Assembly: GCA_030638415.1 (NCBI GenBank)
Contig: DAOWEO010000129.1
Coordinates: forward strand, 1 to 50,024
Length of the DNA: 50,024 bases
Reading direction: 5' to 3'
Source: Bdellovibrionales bacterium
Lineage (GTDB): Bacteria; Bdellovibrionota; Bacteriovoracia; Bacteriovoracales; Bacteriovoracaceae
Shown here: in pieces, positions 26,685-36,258 of the stretch
Layout: each line of letters opens with the position of its first letter
Position numbering within the stretch: the stretch's first letter is position 1
The notes under the pieces: generated by a model
The model's input: only the letters and a program-made list of their open reading frames with translations
Told to the model about the DNA's origin: nothing
Database searches by the model: none
Program-made: the position numbers and the translations under genes

Positions 26685-29600
26685 TTATGTACAATGTGAA
26701 TCTTTGATTCGCCATTATGTTCTTTTTTAATATGTAAATTTACTGGAATTCTGCGATATAGATCTTCTATATGGGTAATGATTGTTATAGATTTTCCACG
26801 TGCCTGCACATCATTAAGTACTTCTAATACTTCATCTAGATAATCAGAATCTAGACTACCAAAACCTTCATCAATAAAAAAAGAGTCTATCTTTGCTGCT
26901 CCTCTGGTCATTTCGGCAAGTGCTAAGGCCATGGCCAAACTAACCATAAACTTTTCACCACCCGACAGAGTGCTTATCTTTCTAGTTTGTCCATTTTTAT
27001 TACCATCAATAATATAAAATTCACTACTTTGCTGAATGATCTTATAACGTCCAGAGCATAGTGACTGTAGTTCTAGATTACTTTGAGTTATTAGTTGTTG
27101 TTCAATTATAGTGAGTAAATAGTTTCTAAATTCATCATTACCTAGAATTTGAAAGAGCTCCTGCTTAGGAAGTAGTTCCTTATCTATACTTTCAAACTGG
27201 TGCACCATGTGTTGCTGTCTTTCTTGCTGCTGGTGGTGAATATACATACGTTCATCTAGCTTACTTTTTTTATCTTTTAGTAATTCAATCGATTGTTTCA
27301 ATTTTTCAAGAGGATTTTGAACCAAATCATCAATTAAATATTGAAACTCTACAAGGGTATCTTGTTGAGGAGTTTTAATCATTGTCTCAAGTTTATCTTT
27401 AAACCTAATCGCCTTATCTGTGACTTTGTCACCCACATCATAGTTGATACTATGAATAGTACTTAATAAATCAGCTGAATCTTGAAGGATAAGCTTTGTC
27501 TGGGAGTTTAATAACTCAATTCTTCCCTGCATATCTCGTCTTTGAAACTCTTCACTGTCTAATAGTGTTTGTAGCTGCCTAATCTCAGCTGTTGCAGAGC
27601 TTAGTCGTTGTTCCCATTGCTGTTTTAATATTTTGGGAGAATTATCAATACCTATTAATACATTTACCTCAATTTGATTTAGTTTGATAATCTGTTCAAT
27701 AGCTGTACGTTCAGTTTCGAGATCTTTTTGCTGTTTAATAAGTGTTTGCTGGTATTTTTTAAAATCTTTGATCTCTTTTTCCATGTTGTATATATCAACA
27801 ACACGTAGGCAAAACATCTTAAGTGATTTTATATCTTTTATATGTGTCTCAGACATTTGTTGTTCAAAATATGATGAGATCTTTTTCCACTGAATCTTCT
27901 GAGTCTTCATATTATCATCAAGTAGTTGCTGGGAAGTTAATTGAGTTTCAAGCATCACTTTAATTTTTACTTTTAATTGATCAATATTTTTAGTCAAAAA
28001 CGCTATCTCTTTATGAGATGCATGAAGTTGAGAAATATACTCTGTGGATTTCGCTTTGTTGTCACGTAGTGCCATTAAATCACTTTGTACAGTTTGCTTG
28101 GTCAGAACGGCTATTTCATCTTGGATAAACAGTGCTTCTGTATTTAGCTTTGCTTGTTCTCGCTTGGAGGAAAGATCATTTGACTGATGTTTTGCTAAAT
28201 CTGCTACAATGTCATTTAATTCAAGCTTTGCACTCTCTTGCTGAAGTAGTAGCTCCTGAATATCTCCGACATTTTTTATAATATCCTTCGATGAGAGGGG
28301 ATTGTGACATACAACACAGTGGCTATGGTTACTATTTTCTATTGATATTAAATGAATAGCTTTTTGAAGTTGCTGAACTTCAATGTTTTTTAAAATATTT
28401 TCATAAATTAGAGTTGCATGTTGCTTCTCTTTCTCTTTGGCATCGTACAACAGTTGATTATTTTTAATATCCATTTCTAGTTTTTTTATACTTTGTGAAA
28501 TGTTTTTATATGTAGTGTTTCTCTCTTTGAGCTTTTCAAATGAAACTGTTAGCTCCAGTATTTTGCAATCAGTGAGCTCTACCTTTTTTTGATATTTTGC
28601 TACTTCCTGAGAGTACTGGTCAACATCAGAAATTATAAGTTTTTTTTGTATTTCTAAAATGTCTATTTCTTGATTACTAACGACTGTTTTATCCTGTGTT
28701 ATCTGGAGATGATTAGTTTCAAGTTGAGATTTAATATTATTAATATTTTGTTGGATGAGTGGCAGTTCATCTAATGAAGTGATTGCATGTTGAATATTTA
28801 AGAGGGAAATATTTTCGGTAAGTATACCAAGGCTATTTGATAGAGACATTTTTTGTGCTTGTAAACTATCTATTTTCTTGGTTAAAAGTATGTCCTGTTG
28901 TAAAGCATCACTGTTTTTTAAACTAACTTTTTTTTCTTCACTTATGATAAAGGAGTGTTTTTCTTGTTGAGACTTTGTATTGATTTCAAATTCAAGCGCT
29001 TTTTCTATATTAGGTTTTAACTGGTTAAACTCTTGATCTATTATAGTAAATTTATTTTTTAACTGCTCTAATTTAGACTTGTAACCATTTTGTTTAGAAA
29101 TAATCTCCTTTATTTCATTCTGACATGATTTAAGTGATTTATTGTTAGTTAAAAAACGTTCAGTGTTTTTGTAGACAGTATTGTAAACCAGATGGATATG
29201 TTCTAGAGATAATCGCTGGTCATGGAACTTGTCTAAGTCAATGTTTATGTTTGTTTGTTGTTTTTGTAGCTCAGCCTCTTCATCAGGGCCCATAATAGTA
29301 GATGCCTCAATCTTATCTGTTAATTGCAGCTTTTGTGCAACAAGATCTTTTATTTGAACTTTTATTTTTTTTGAAAGTTCTTTTAAATTTTGAGTACCTG
29401 TTAGCTCTTCTAGAATATCTTTTCTTTGAGCAAAGGAGCTGCTGATGAAATTTGCAAATTCACCTTGATTCAAAATGATCGTTTTATTAAACTGATCAAA
29501 ATTAAGTTTAATTATTTTAAGAATATGCTCATTAATTTTTTGTGTAATAACATTGTTATCAATAATTATTTTACGAGAAAGGCTCCCTTTAGCCGTAAGT

Positions 29601-29878
29601 GACCATGTTACAATGTAGTTCTTACCAGTAATGCTAAAATTTAGCTCAATGCTACCTCTGCTTTCACCTAACGTTAAGTAGTCTTCTTTGGTTAATGCTT
29701 TGATATGAGTTTTTCCAAAAAGAGCTAAAGAGATACAATTTAAAATAGTTGATTTGCCAGCACCTGTTTTTCCCGTAATGGCTAATAGCGTAGAGTGCTT
29801 TTGGATTTTTTGAAAATCAATGGTATGACTTCCTTTTAAAGAATATATATTATTAATTTTTAAGGAGTTGATTATCAT
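26681..29878 (-). CDS. sbcC: DNA repair exonuclease subunit SbcC (Rad50-like ATPase)
   Basis: A 1065-residue SMC-like ATPase. The Walker A ITGKTGAGKST is near residue 35. Two long coiled coils flank a zinc hook CVVC near residue 520. The ABC signature LSGGEKFMVSLAMALA and Walker B SFFIDEGFGSLDSD are near the C-terminus. With SbcD it forms the complex that opens DNA hairpins and processes blocked ends. ATG overlaps the sbcD stop (ATGA), so it is coupled. The coil region is rich in Q, K and I with no frameshift. Confidence 0.96.
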   Translation of the reverse strand: MIINSLKINNIYSLKGSHTIDFQKIQKHSTLLAITGKTGAGKSTILNCISLALFGKTHIKALTKEDYLTLGESRGSIELNFSITGKNYIVTWSLTAKGSLSRKIIIDNNVITQKINEHILKIIKLNFDQFNKTIILNQGEFANFISSSFAQRKDILEELTGTQNLKELSKKIKVQIKDLVAQKLQLTDKIEASTIMGPDEEAELQKQQTNINIDLDKFHDQRLSLEHIHLVYNTVYKNTERFLTNNKSLKSCQNEIKEIISKQNGYKSKLEQLKNKFTIIDQEFNQLKPNIEKALEFEINTKSQQEKHSFIISEEKKVSLKNSDALQQDILLTKKIDSLQAQKMSLSNSLGILTENISLLNIQHAITSLDELPLIQQNINNIKSQLETNHLQITQDKTVVSNQEIDILEIQKKLIISDVDQYSQEVAKYQKKVELTDCKILELTVSFEKLKERNTTYKNISQSIKKLEMDIKNNQLLYDAKEKEKQHATLIYENILKNIEVQQLQKAIHLISIENSNHSHCVVCHNPLSSKDIIKNVGDIQELLLQQESAKLELNDIVADLAKHQSNDLSSKREQAKLNTEALFIQDEIAVLTKQTVQSDLMALRDNKAKSTEYISQLHASHKEIAFLTKNIDQLKVKIKVMLETQLTSQQLLDDNMKTQKIQWKKISSYFEQQMSETHIKDIKSLKMFCLRVVDIYNMEKEIKDFKKYQQTLIKQQKDLETERTAIEQIIKLNQIEVNVLIGIDNSPKILKQQWEQRLSSATAEIRQLQTLLDSEEFQRRDMQGRIELLNSQTKLILQDSADLLSTIHSINYDVGDKVTDKAIRFKDKLETMIKTPQQDTLVEFQYLIDDLVQNPLEKLKQSIELLKDKKSKLDERMYIHHQQQERQQHMVHQFESIDKELLPKQELFQILGNDEFRNYLLTIIEQQLITQSNLELQSLCSGRYKIIQQSSEFYIIDGNKNGQTRKISTLSGGEKFMVSLAMALALAEMTRGAAKIDSFFIDEGFGSLDSDYLDEVLEVLNDVQARGKSITIITHIEDLYRRIPVNLHIKKEHNGESKIHIVHN

Positions 29879-31083
29879 GATTCGTCATGACCTGAAATTG
29901 TATTTAACAAATTATTAAATTCTATCTCGAGATGCTCTGGAATTTTTTCACAACCTGTCTTTTGAGTATAATAGTGCTTAAAAGTACTGGCGATATCCCC
30001 ACTGTAAATATCATTATGAATAGCATCACTACTTCCGACATCTTGTGTAAAGATTAGCTGGGTACTTAAAACCGTAATATTTGAGTTTTTGAATACTTCC
30101 TCAATATCATTATTGGTTTTATAAAGAGGCTGCGATAAGTTAATTCTCACCATTAAAAATATTGGGCAATTGAGAGCGAGTAATTCGTCTTTTTTCTGTT
30201 GGAGTTGAGAGTGTATATTTTTATCTGAAAGTTCTACGTGGTATAGCAACTTGAGTAGAGGAATCTTTAACGGTGTTAGCTTTAAGCCATCTTGGCAAAA
30301 TTCTCCGTGAATAATAAATTTATCATTTGACTCACTAAAACGAAACGGTATTGGAGATCCAGGATAGTATGCTGGTGGGTTAGAGCCAATTTTTTGAAAT
30401 TTATGAATATGTCCCAGTGCAATGTAGTCATAGTGCTCTTTGTAAACTGAGACAGGAATAGAGGAGCTTCCTGCAAAAGATATAACTTGTTCTGATTTAC
30501 TACTGGAAAATGGGCCAAAGGCATGGTGAGATATCAAAATGTTTTTTCCAGGTTTGATATCTTGTTGAAAAATTTGTTCTAGCAGGCTTACTGCATAGTT
30601 ATCATCATCTTCCCATTGTTGCTCATCAAAACCTGGAAAGTTTTTTACAATTTTGTATACTTCACTGCTGCGAAAATAGGGAAAAGAGTGAAAATTATAG
30701 TCGATACCATTTTTGTTAATTGAGACAACTTGATGTTCTGCTAAATATCCAAAGACATGAACATTTTTATCTTTTAACCAACTTTTTGGTGCTTCTAAAA
30801 AGTGACCAGAGTCATGATTGCCTGCAGTAATGATTATAGCACTCTTGGGATTTTGATTGGTCCACTCTTTAAGAAAGTTAAAGTAGGCTTCTAGGGCTTC
30901 AGTAGGGGGGATAGGAGAGTCAAAGATATCTCCTGCAATAATTAAGACATCTGGGTTTAACCGTTTTCCTTCAAGGAGTAGCCACTGTAAGAAGTGTTGT
31001 TGCTCTTCTAGGCGGCTCTCTTTAAAAAGTTTTTTACCTAAATGCCAATCGGAGGTATGTAAAAAAGAGAGAGGATTCACCAT
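29875..31083 (-). CDS. sbcD: DNA repair exonuclease subunit SbcD (Mre11-like nuclease)
   Basis: A 402-residue calcineurin-like phosphoesterase with all Mre11 metal motifs: TSDWHLGKKL, AGDIFDS, TAGNHDSG (catalytic His), ISHHAFG and ALGHIHKF. It is the nuclease partner of SbcC, encoded next with an ATGA overlap. ATG at 31083 is 3 bases past the ricT stop, so ricT, sbcD and sbcC read as one operon. Confidence 0.96.
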   Translation of the reverse strand: MVNPLSFLHTSDWHLGKKLFKESRLEEQQHFLQWLLLEGKRLNPDVLIIAGDIFDSPIPPTEALEAYFNFLKEWTNQNPKSAIIITAGNHDSGHFLEAPKSWLKDKNVHVFGYLAEHQVVSINKNGIDYNFHSFPYFRSSEVYKIVKNFPGFDEQQWEDDDNYAVSLLEQIFQQDIKPGKNILISHHAFGPFSSSKSEQVISFAGSSSIPVSVYKEHYDYIALGHIHKFQKIGSNPPAYYPGSPIPFRFSESNDKFIIHGEFCQDGLKLTPLKIPLLKLLYHVELSDKNIHSQLQQKKDELLALNCPIFLMVRINLSQPLYKTNNDIEEVFKNSNITVLSTQLIFTQDVGSSDAIHNDIYSGDIASTFKHYYTQKTGCEKIPEHLEIEFNNLLNTISGHDES

Positions 31084-31086
31084 TAG

Positions 31087-32433
31087 CTACTCTGGCTTAC
31101 GCCTTTGGTATGTAAAAGAATTACCATCCTTATCTCCTTTTTTAGTGGAGGAGTCAGGCTTTTGCTTTGGTTTATTAGCAGTCTTATGTGGATTGTTACG
31201 ATTTTTAGCAGGTTGCTGCCCCTGTTCAGGTCGCTCCCCATTTTTTGGGCGTCTGTTTTTATTATTTCTATTGCGGTTGTTTTTGTTGCGATTAGAGTTT
31301 GCTGGCTTCTTATTTTCGGTATTAGTATTTACGACTGCTGGCTCTGATTCTGGTTTGTCTAAGGTAGGCTTATCCTCACTTGGTACAGCATCTCCAGACT
31401 GATCTTTGAGCATTTGAATCATACTGGCTTGAGAAGTAACTTCAGTAGCTTTTTTATTAGTAATTAAAGTAGAGCTCTCATCACTAATATGCTCAAAGCG
31501 TTGTGGAAATTTATAGTCATCACCAGGTTTAGAGTTTTTATGGTCATATTGATCAACAGCAAAAAGTTTTTTTACACCTTTATCTGTTAAAAAAGTAAAA
31601 TGTTCTGCTAAAATTTCAAGTCTTAGAACCTTGCCACAATCTCCATTTAGTAATTTGATGATACTACCTTCTTTTGGTAGAGCTCGTCTCTTATAGGAGT
31701 ATACTTCATCTTCATATTGGATACAGCATTTTAGCTGACCACATACACCATTGATGCGGTTACCAACTAACATCATACTTTGGTTTTTAGCCATCTTAAT
31801 GCTAGCATTGCCATATTTTTGTAGAAAGGATGAACAACATAATTGGCGTCCACAAATTCCAATACCACCAATTGCAGCGGCCCTATCTCTTCCAGATATT
31901 TGGCGTAATTCGATACGTGTTTTTAACTGGGTCACCAATTCTTTTACTAATAATCGAAAGTCTACACGGCTAGGTGCTGTAAAATAGAGTACTGCTTTTT
32001 TTCCAAACTGGGTAAACTCAACATGAGTGATGTTCATGTCTAGTTTATATTTTTCAATTAGATCAATACAGATTACTTCAGCATTTTTTTGTCGGTCAAT
32101 GTACTGGCAATCTTCTTCAATATCTTTTTCAGTGGCTACTTTATTAATGTACTTAAGAGGTAGCATTGATTTTTGAAAGGGCACTTCATATGGAAATGAG
32201 TTAATATAACCCAATGCCATTCCACGGTCACTAGGTGCAATTATTTTTTGTCCATATTGAAAATAGCGGTCACCAATCATAAATGGGAAAGATTTAGAGT
32301 TACCAGGAAAGCGAACTCTTACAAAGCGTAAAGGGTCACCTTTTTGATATTGTCCCTTCGGATCATCTGTGGATATAGTTTCTACTGCGACCTCTGGAGT
32401 CTCTTCAGCAGGCTGTTCAATTTCAACTGTCAT
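31087..32433 (-). CDS. ricT: RicT/PSP1-family regulatory iron-sulfur protein
   Basis: A 448-residue PSP1-domain protein. Residues about 60-260 hold the conserved core: VEFTQFGKKAVLYFTAPSRVDFR, ELRQISGRDRAAAIGGIGICGRQLCC and NGVCGQLKCC. The Cys residues (C194, C199/C200, C231, C236/C237) are those implicated in Fe-S binding in Bacillus RicT, part of the Ric complex that controls RNase Y. After about residue 350 the tail is low-complexity and rich in N, K, R, P and Q, probably disordered and RNA-binding. In many bacteria ricT follows tmk and holB; here two radical SAM genes separate them. An AGG lies 7-8 bases before ATG. First gene of the ricT-sbcD-sbcC operon. Confidence 0.9.
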   Translation of the reverse strand: MTVEIEQPAEETPEVAVETISTDDPKGQYQKGDPLRFVRVRFPGNSKSFPFMIGDRYFQYGQKIIAPSDRGMALGYINSFPYEVPFQKSMLPLKYINKVATEKDIEEDCQYIDRQKNAEVICIDLIEKYKLDMNITHVEFTQFGKKAVLYFTAPSRVDFRLLVKELVTQLKTRIELRQISGRDRAAAIGGIGICGRQLCCSSFLQKYGNASIKMAKNQSMMLVGNRINGVCGQLKCCIQYEDEVYSYKRRALPKEGSIIKLLNGDCGKVLRLEILAEHFTFLTDKGVKKLFAVDQYDHKNSKPGDDYKFPQRFEHISDESSTLITNKKATEVTSQASMIQMLKDQSGDAVPSEDKPTLDKPESEPAVVNTNTENKKPANSNRNKNNRNRNNKNRRPKNGERPEQGQQPAKNRNNPHKTANKPKQKPDSSTKKGDKDGNSFTYQRRKPE

Positions 32434-32579
32434 ATATATGCCTAAATAAAATAAGTTTTACGAATTTAATATTATTATGATTCCTTAGTAGGGACCATTT
32501 GTCAAAAATAACGCTACATGGTATGTACTGAGCATAAACTAAGGGAAAAAAGAGCTTAGATAAAAGGTTAAAGGTAATC

Positions 32580-33821
32580 GTGATTCATCCAACACTTGAA
32601 AAAATATGGAATTTAGTTGATCCTGAGTATAGTAAAATATGGACAGATCTCTTTGGTACATTACAGTTAAGCTTCCAGCAGCAGAAGATTCTTTTGGATA
32701 TAACTTTAGATGCTCAATCTTGGCAGGAAGCTGCTTTAGTTCAGCAGTGGCCTTTGGAGTGGCAAGACAGCCTGACTGGCAAAGTTCTCACCTCTAAAAT
32801 TATAAAATTTTATCAACAACTACACCTTGGGGTTAAGCAGAACAAAAAAAGTTATGAGAGTGGTTCTCAAAATATAGAGAAGCATCCGATTCACTTTGGA
32901 GAAATCGGCAAAGAGGAAAAGGTACTAGGGGCATGTCCTGTTGCTTCTGAAAAAACGCGGTGTTGTAATTTACTCACCTTAGATGTTGTACGTAGTTGTG
33001 GATTTGATTGTACATATTGCAGTATTCAAAGTTTTTTTAATGATGATCAGGTGGATATTGAAATTAATCTTTCTGAGAAGCTGGCGGCTTTAGAGTTGGA
33101 TCCAAATAAAAAATACCATATTGGCACAGGTCAATCTTCTGATTCACTTATGTGGGGAAACCGTAATGGGATTTTGGATGAGTTGATGGAGTTTGCACGT
33201 CAAAATACCAATGTTATTTTAGAGTTTAAAACTAAATCACATAATATTAACTATTTTTTACAAAACAGTATTCCTAAAAATATTTTACTGACTTGGTCAC
33301 TAAATCCTCAGTGTGTGATTGATGTTGAAGAGCGGTTAACCTCTTCTTTGGAACAGAGGATGAATGCTGCAGCCCTGGTCGCAAAACAAGGTATATTGGT
33401 TGGATTCCATTTTCATCCTATGATTTATTTTGATGGTTATGAAAAAGAGTATGGAGATATCTGTAGCTATTTAACCAGTCATTTTACTCATGAGCAAGTG
33501 GCACTAGTCTCTCTGGGGACTGTTACATTTACAAAAAAAGTAATTAAACAAATTCGACAACGTTCCATCTATACAAAAATTTTACAGATGGATATGGTTG
33601 ATGCTGAAGGTAAAATTTCGTATCCTTTAGATATTAAGCGAGAGATGTTTTCACTATTATATGACCAGTTAAAAGCGTGGCAAAGCAGTGTATATTTCTA
33701 TCTATGCATGGAAGATAAAACTCTTTGGAAAGATGTCTTTGGTCATGAGTATCAAAATAACAATGATTTTGAGCAAGAGATGGTGCAGAGCTACTTTGAT
33801 AAAGTACAAAGTCTGCCTTGA
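32580..33821 (+). CDS. Radical SAM protein of the spore photoproduct lyase family
   Basis: A 413-residue radical SAM enzyme with C140-x3-C144-x2-C147 (CGFDCTYC). SPL-family phrases are GACPVASEKTRCCNLLTLDVV, GTGQSSDSLMW, ILEFKTKS, ILLTWSLNP and LVGFHFHPMIYFDGYEKEY. True SPL repairs the UV thymine dimer of spores. Nothing here suggests a spore former, so this is a relative whose substrate is unknown. I cannot point to the extra catalytic Cys of the Bacillus enzyme. GTG at 32580 is the start, with AAAGG 5 bases upstream. The 3' end overlaps a second radical SAM gene, on the opposite strand, by 31 bp. Confidence 0.83.
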   Translation: MIHPTLEKIWNLVDPEYSKIWTDLFGTLQLSFQQQKILLDITLDAQSWQEAALVQQWPLEWQDSLTGKVLTSKIIKFYQQLHLGVKQNKKSYESGSQNIEKHPIHFGEIGKEEKVLGACPVASEKTRCCNLLTLDVVRSCGFDCTYCSIQSFFNDDQVDIEINLSEKLAALELDPNKKYHIGTGQSSDSLMWGNRNGILDELMEFARQNTNVILEFKTKSHNINYFLQNSIPKNILLTWSLNPQCVIDVEERLTSSLEQRMNAAALVAKQGILVGFHFHPMIYFDGYEKEYGDICSYLTSHFTHEQVALVSLGTVTFTKKVIKQIRQRSIYTKILQMDMVDAEGKISYPLDIKREMFSLLYDQLKAWQSSVYFYLCMEDKTLWKDVFGHEYQNNNDFEQEMVQSYFDKVQSLP

Positions 33822-34720
33822 TAGGTGCCTTTGTTATCCATAATACTTTCAATTTGAATTCGTAGCTGTGAAATAGACTTGTCCCAGCTCGGTGAAAGTA
33901 GAACCTCACTTGGAGCCTCACCAAAAATACGTTGAATAACAATACGGTTATCAAGGTGCTCTAGAAACTCTACCATAATATCTATGTATTCATTTTCTGA
34001 TAAGAGAGGAAATGGTGCTTTTTGGTACTGCGTCCCTAGTACTGTATCTTTAACTATATGAAGCTGATGAATTTTTAAAAAGTCGATAGGGAGCTTACTT
34101 AACTCTTTTGCCGTATCAATCCATTCGGCTCTTTCTTCACCAGGAAGGCCAACAATTATATGCGCACATATTTTAATTTTATACTTTGCAGTCTTTGCTA
34201 CTGCATCTAAAAAGCATTGATAGTCATGACCTCTATTGATATTTTTAAGTGTTGTATCATTTTTTGATTCGAGACCATACTCAATGGTAATATCATATTC
34301 TTGGCTCAGCTCAGACAGATAATTTAAAATCTCATCATTTATACAATCGGGTCTGGTTCCAATAGCAAGGCCGATGACATCAGGGTGCGAAAGTGCTTGT
34401 GAATACAGATCTTTTAGGTGCTCTAGGGCGCCATAGGTGTTTGAATATGATTGAAAATAAGCAATGTATTGTTTTGCTTTTTTATAGCGTCTTTTCATGC
34501 TGATAATATTGTTAGCAATTTGATCTGCAATTGAAAGTTGTCTGTTAAGTAGTGGAGAGAAGCTTTCGTTATTGCAGTATACACATCCACCTGTTGCAAC
34601 TTTACCATCACGATTAGGGCAAGTGAAGCCCGCTTCAACAGATACTTTTTGAATACGTTGGCCATAGGTTCGCTTCATATATTCAGCGTAAAAATTAATT
34701 GGACGATATAGTTGGGACAT
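33791..34720 (-). CDS. TIGR01212-family (YhcC-like) radical SAM protein
   Basis: A 309-residue radical SAM protein. Its first Cys is followed by a long gap typical of the YhcC family: C-x12-C-x2-C (CPNRDGKVATGGCVYC). Further motifs are IAYFQSYSNTYG, GLAIGTRPDC, YGLESKNDTTLKNINRGHD, AHIIVGLPGE and DFLKIHQLHIVKDT. Its biochemical role is unproven, though the fold resembles the Elp3 group. It starts 7 bases after the holB stop, so it is the last gene of the tmk-holB operon. Confidence 0.88.
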   Translation of the reverse strand: MSQLYRPINFYAEYMKRTYGQRIQKVSVEAGFTCPNRDGKVATGGCVYCNNESFSPLLNRQLSIADQIANNIISMKRRYKKAKQYIAYFQSYSNTYGALEHLKDLYSQALSHPDVIGLAIGTRPDCINDEILNYLSELSQEYDITIEYGLESKNDTTLKNINRGHDYQCFLDAVAKTAKYKIKICAHIIVGLPGEERAEWIDTAKELSKLPIDFLKIHQLHIVKDTVLGTQYQKAPFPLLSENEYIDIMVEFLEHLDNRIVIQRIFGEAPSEVLLSPSWDKSISQLRIQIESIMDNKGTYQGRLCTLSK

Positions 34721-34727
34721 AGAAAAC

Positions 34728-35540
34728 CTAGATAGAGAAGTTTCTTTTTACTAGTTGTAAAAGAGGAAAAATTCTAGTTTTGAGAGGCATATTGAGTAGC
34801 TTTGCCTTTTCATAAATTTTTAACTGAGTGAGAAAAGATTCAGAGGAGTGAAATTTTTTTGGAAATAGTTGAAATAGCTGCGTAATAGTAGCAATTAGTT
34901 CAGGTTCATAATCTTTTTTCTTATAGATAAAGTCTAGCAACTCAGAAAGTGATGCGGAAGACTGTAAAAAGCTTTGCAGTTTACTGGCCAGCTTGCTGGT
35001 TGGAGTTGTTTGAAAGAAGTTTTGTATAGAGCTGGGAGGAACATAATGATGAATCAAATCATCAATAAGTTGAATATTTATGCCACGGCTCTCAATTGTA
35101 TTTAGTGCTTTACTGTGAGTACCGTAGAGGAAAAAAATAGTAGTGTTATCAGTCGGCTCTTCTAACAGTTTTAACAATTTGTTTGAAATCTTTTTTTCTA
35201 TAAGATGGGCTTGGGTAATAATAACAATTTTAGTTTTAAATTCGAATGGTCTTAACTCTACAAAGCGAAATAGAGCAGCTAGATCTTCTACTAGGTACTG
35301 CTTACGATCACTCTGTTTTCGTAGGGTAAGAAAATCAGCAATATCAAATTGATAGCTTTTTTGCGCTATTTCGTGTGAGCAGTTTTTTTGTAAAGAGATG
35401 AATGAGAGTAAAAAGTCATCCATCCATTCCTGTAAATACTGATCATGATTTTTACAGTTATACGGTGCACGTAAGATATAAAAGTGGGCAAGTGTATTTG
35501 TTTTACTGCGTTCTAAAAGAATTTTTTTTATATCATTCAC
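34728..35540 (-). CDS. holB: DNA polymerase III delta-prime-like subunit
   Basis: About 270 residues of a clamp-loader AAA+ subunit. The sensor-type region KTKIVIITQAHLIEKKISNKLLKLLEEP, then TTIFFLYGTHSKALNTIESRG, is the conserved core. No Walker A is visible in the first 60 residues, as expected of delta-prime, which does not need ATP hydrolysis. The start is probably GTG at 35540: it overlaps the tmk stop as GTGA and has GGGAGAG about 9 bases upstream. ATGs at 35558 and 35567 lie inside tmk with no better site. Gene order tmk-holB is widely conserved and supports the call. Confidence 0.85.
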   Translation of the reverse strand: MNDIKKILLERSKTNTLAHFYILRAPYNCKNHDQYLQEWMDDFLLSFISLQKNCSHEIAQKSYQFDIADFLTLRKQSDRKQYLVEDLAALFRFVELRPFEFKTKIVIITQAHLIEKKISNKLLKLLEEPTDNTTIFFLYGTHSKALNTIESRGINIQLIDDLIHHYVPPSSIQNFFQTTPTSKLASKLQSFLQSSASLSELLDFIYKKKDYEPELIATITQLFQLFPKKFHSSESFLTQLKIYEKAKLLNMPLKTRIFPLLQLVKRNFSI

Positions 35541-36220
35541 AAGAGTAAGCTCTCCCATGCTTGGCATATTTGAGAGAATACATGGTCAATGTCTTGTTCT
35601 CCATCGATGATAGAAAAACGCTGTGGGAATAACTGCTGTGCTTGGTCATAACCATCAATTAATTTTTGATAAAAGTTATTATTTTCACTTTCAAAGTAGT
35701 CCTTTTCCTGATTTCTAGCCGCTTGGCGTTTTAAGGAACACTCCAATGAAATCCGTATATAAAAAGTTTTTTGGGGGAGAGTTGTGAGTGGTGCATGGGC
35801 ATGAATTTCTAATATTTTCTCCACTCCTAGTCCACGGGCAACTCCTTGATAGGCTATGGAGCTATCAATATAGCGATCATAAATGACCACACTGTTGGGA
35901 CGTTCTAGGTGCTTTAGCGTTTTTTCAAAGAGCAGTTGTGCTCTAGAAGATGCAAAGAGGTGTGCTTCAGCAATGGGATCTAATGGCGATTCTGAGTGTA
36001 AAATTGCTTCTCTTAAATGCTCTCCAAAAACTGTTCCACCTGGTTCACGTACAAGCAGTACGTCATATCCATCTTGCTCTAGCTTATCTTTAAAGCGGAT
36101 GATTTGAGTAGATTTTCCAGCACCTTCAATCCCTTCAAAGCTTAATAAAAAGGATTTTTTACTTTTAAATGAGGAGAAACGCTCTAATAGAGCCGGATCA
36201 ATATTATATGAATTTGACAT
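35537..36220 (-). CDS. tmk: Thymidylate kinase
   Basis: A 227-residue dTMP kinase with P-loop FEGIEGAGKST (near 28-38), the DRY-type motif YDRYIDSSIAYQG, REPGGTVFGEHLR, and a RQAARNQEKDYFE lid. It makes dTDP from the dTMP that ThyA, encoded 18 kb away, produces. The N-terminus carries about 20 extra residues before the P-loop strand compared with typical enzymes. I see no alternative start between them and no clear Shine-Dalgarno at 36220. It overlaps holB by 4 bases. Confidence 0.95.
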   Translation of the reverse strand: MSNSYNIDPALLERFSSFKSKKSFLLSFEGIEGAGKSTQIIRFKDKLEQDGYDVLLVREPGGTVFGEHLREAILHSESPLDPIAEAHLFASSRAQLLFEKTLKHLERPNSVVIYDRYIDSSIAYQGVARGLGVEKILEIHAHAPLTTLPQKTFYIRISLECSLKRQAARNQEKDYFESENNNFYQKLIDGYDQAQQLFPQRFSIIDGEQDIDHVFSQICQAWESLLL

Positions 36221-36258
36221 AAAATTAACATATCATAGGTCAGATTCGCTTGAAAAGA

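Noticed and set aside
33634-33954. 106-codon minus frame across the overlap of the two radical SAM genes
   Set aside because: Lies within two well-supported genes in another frame; no motif.
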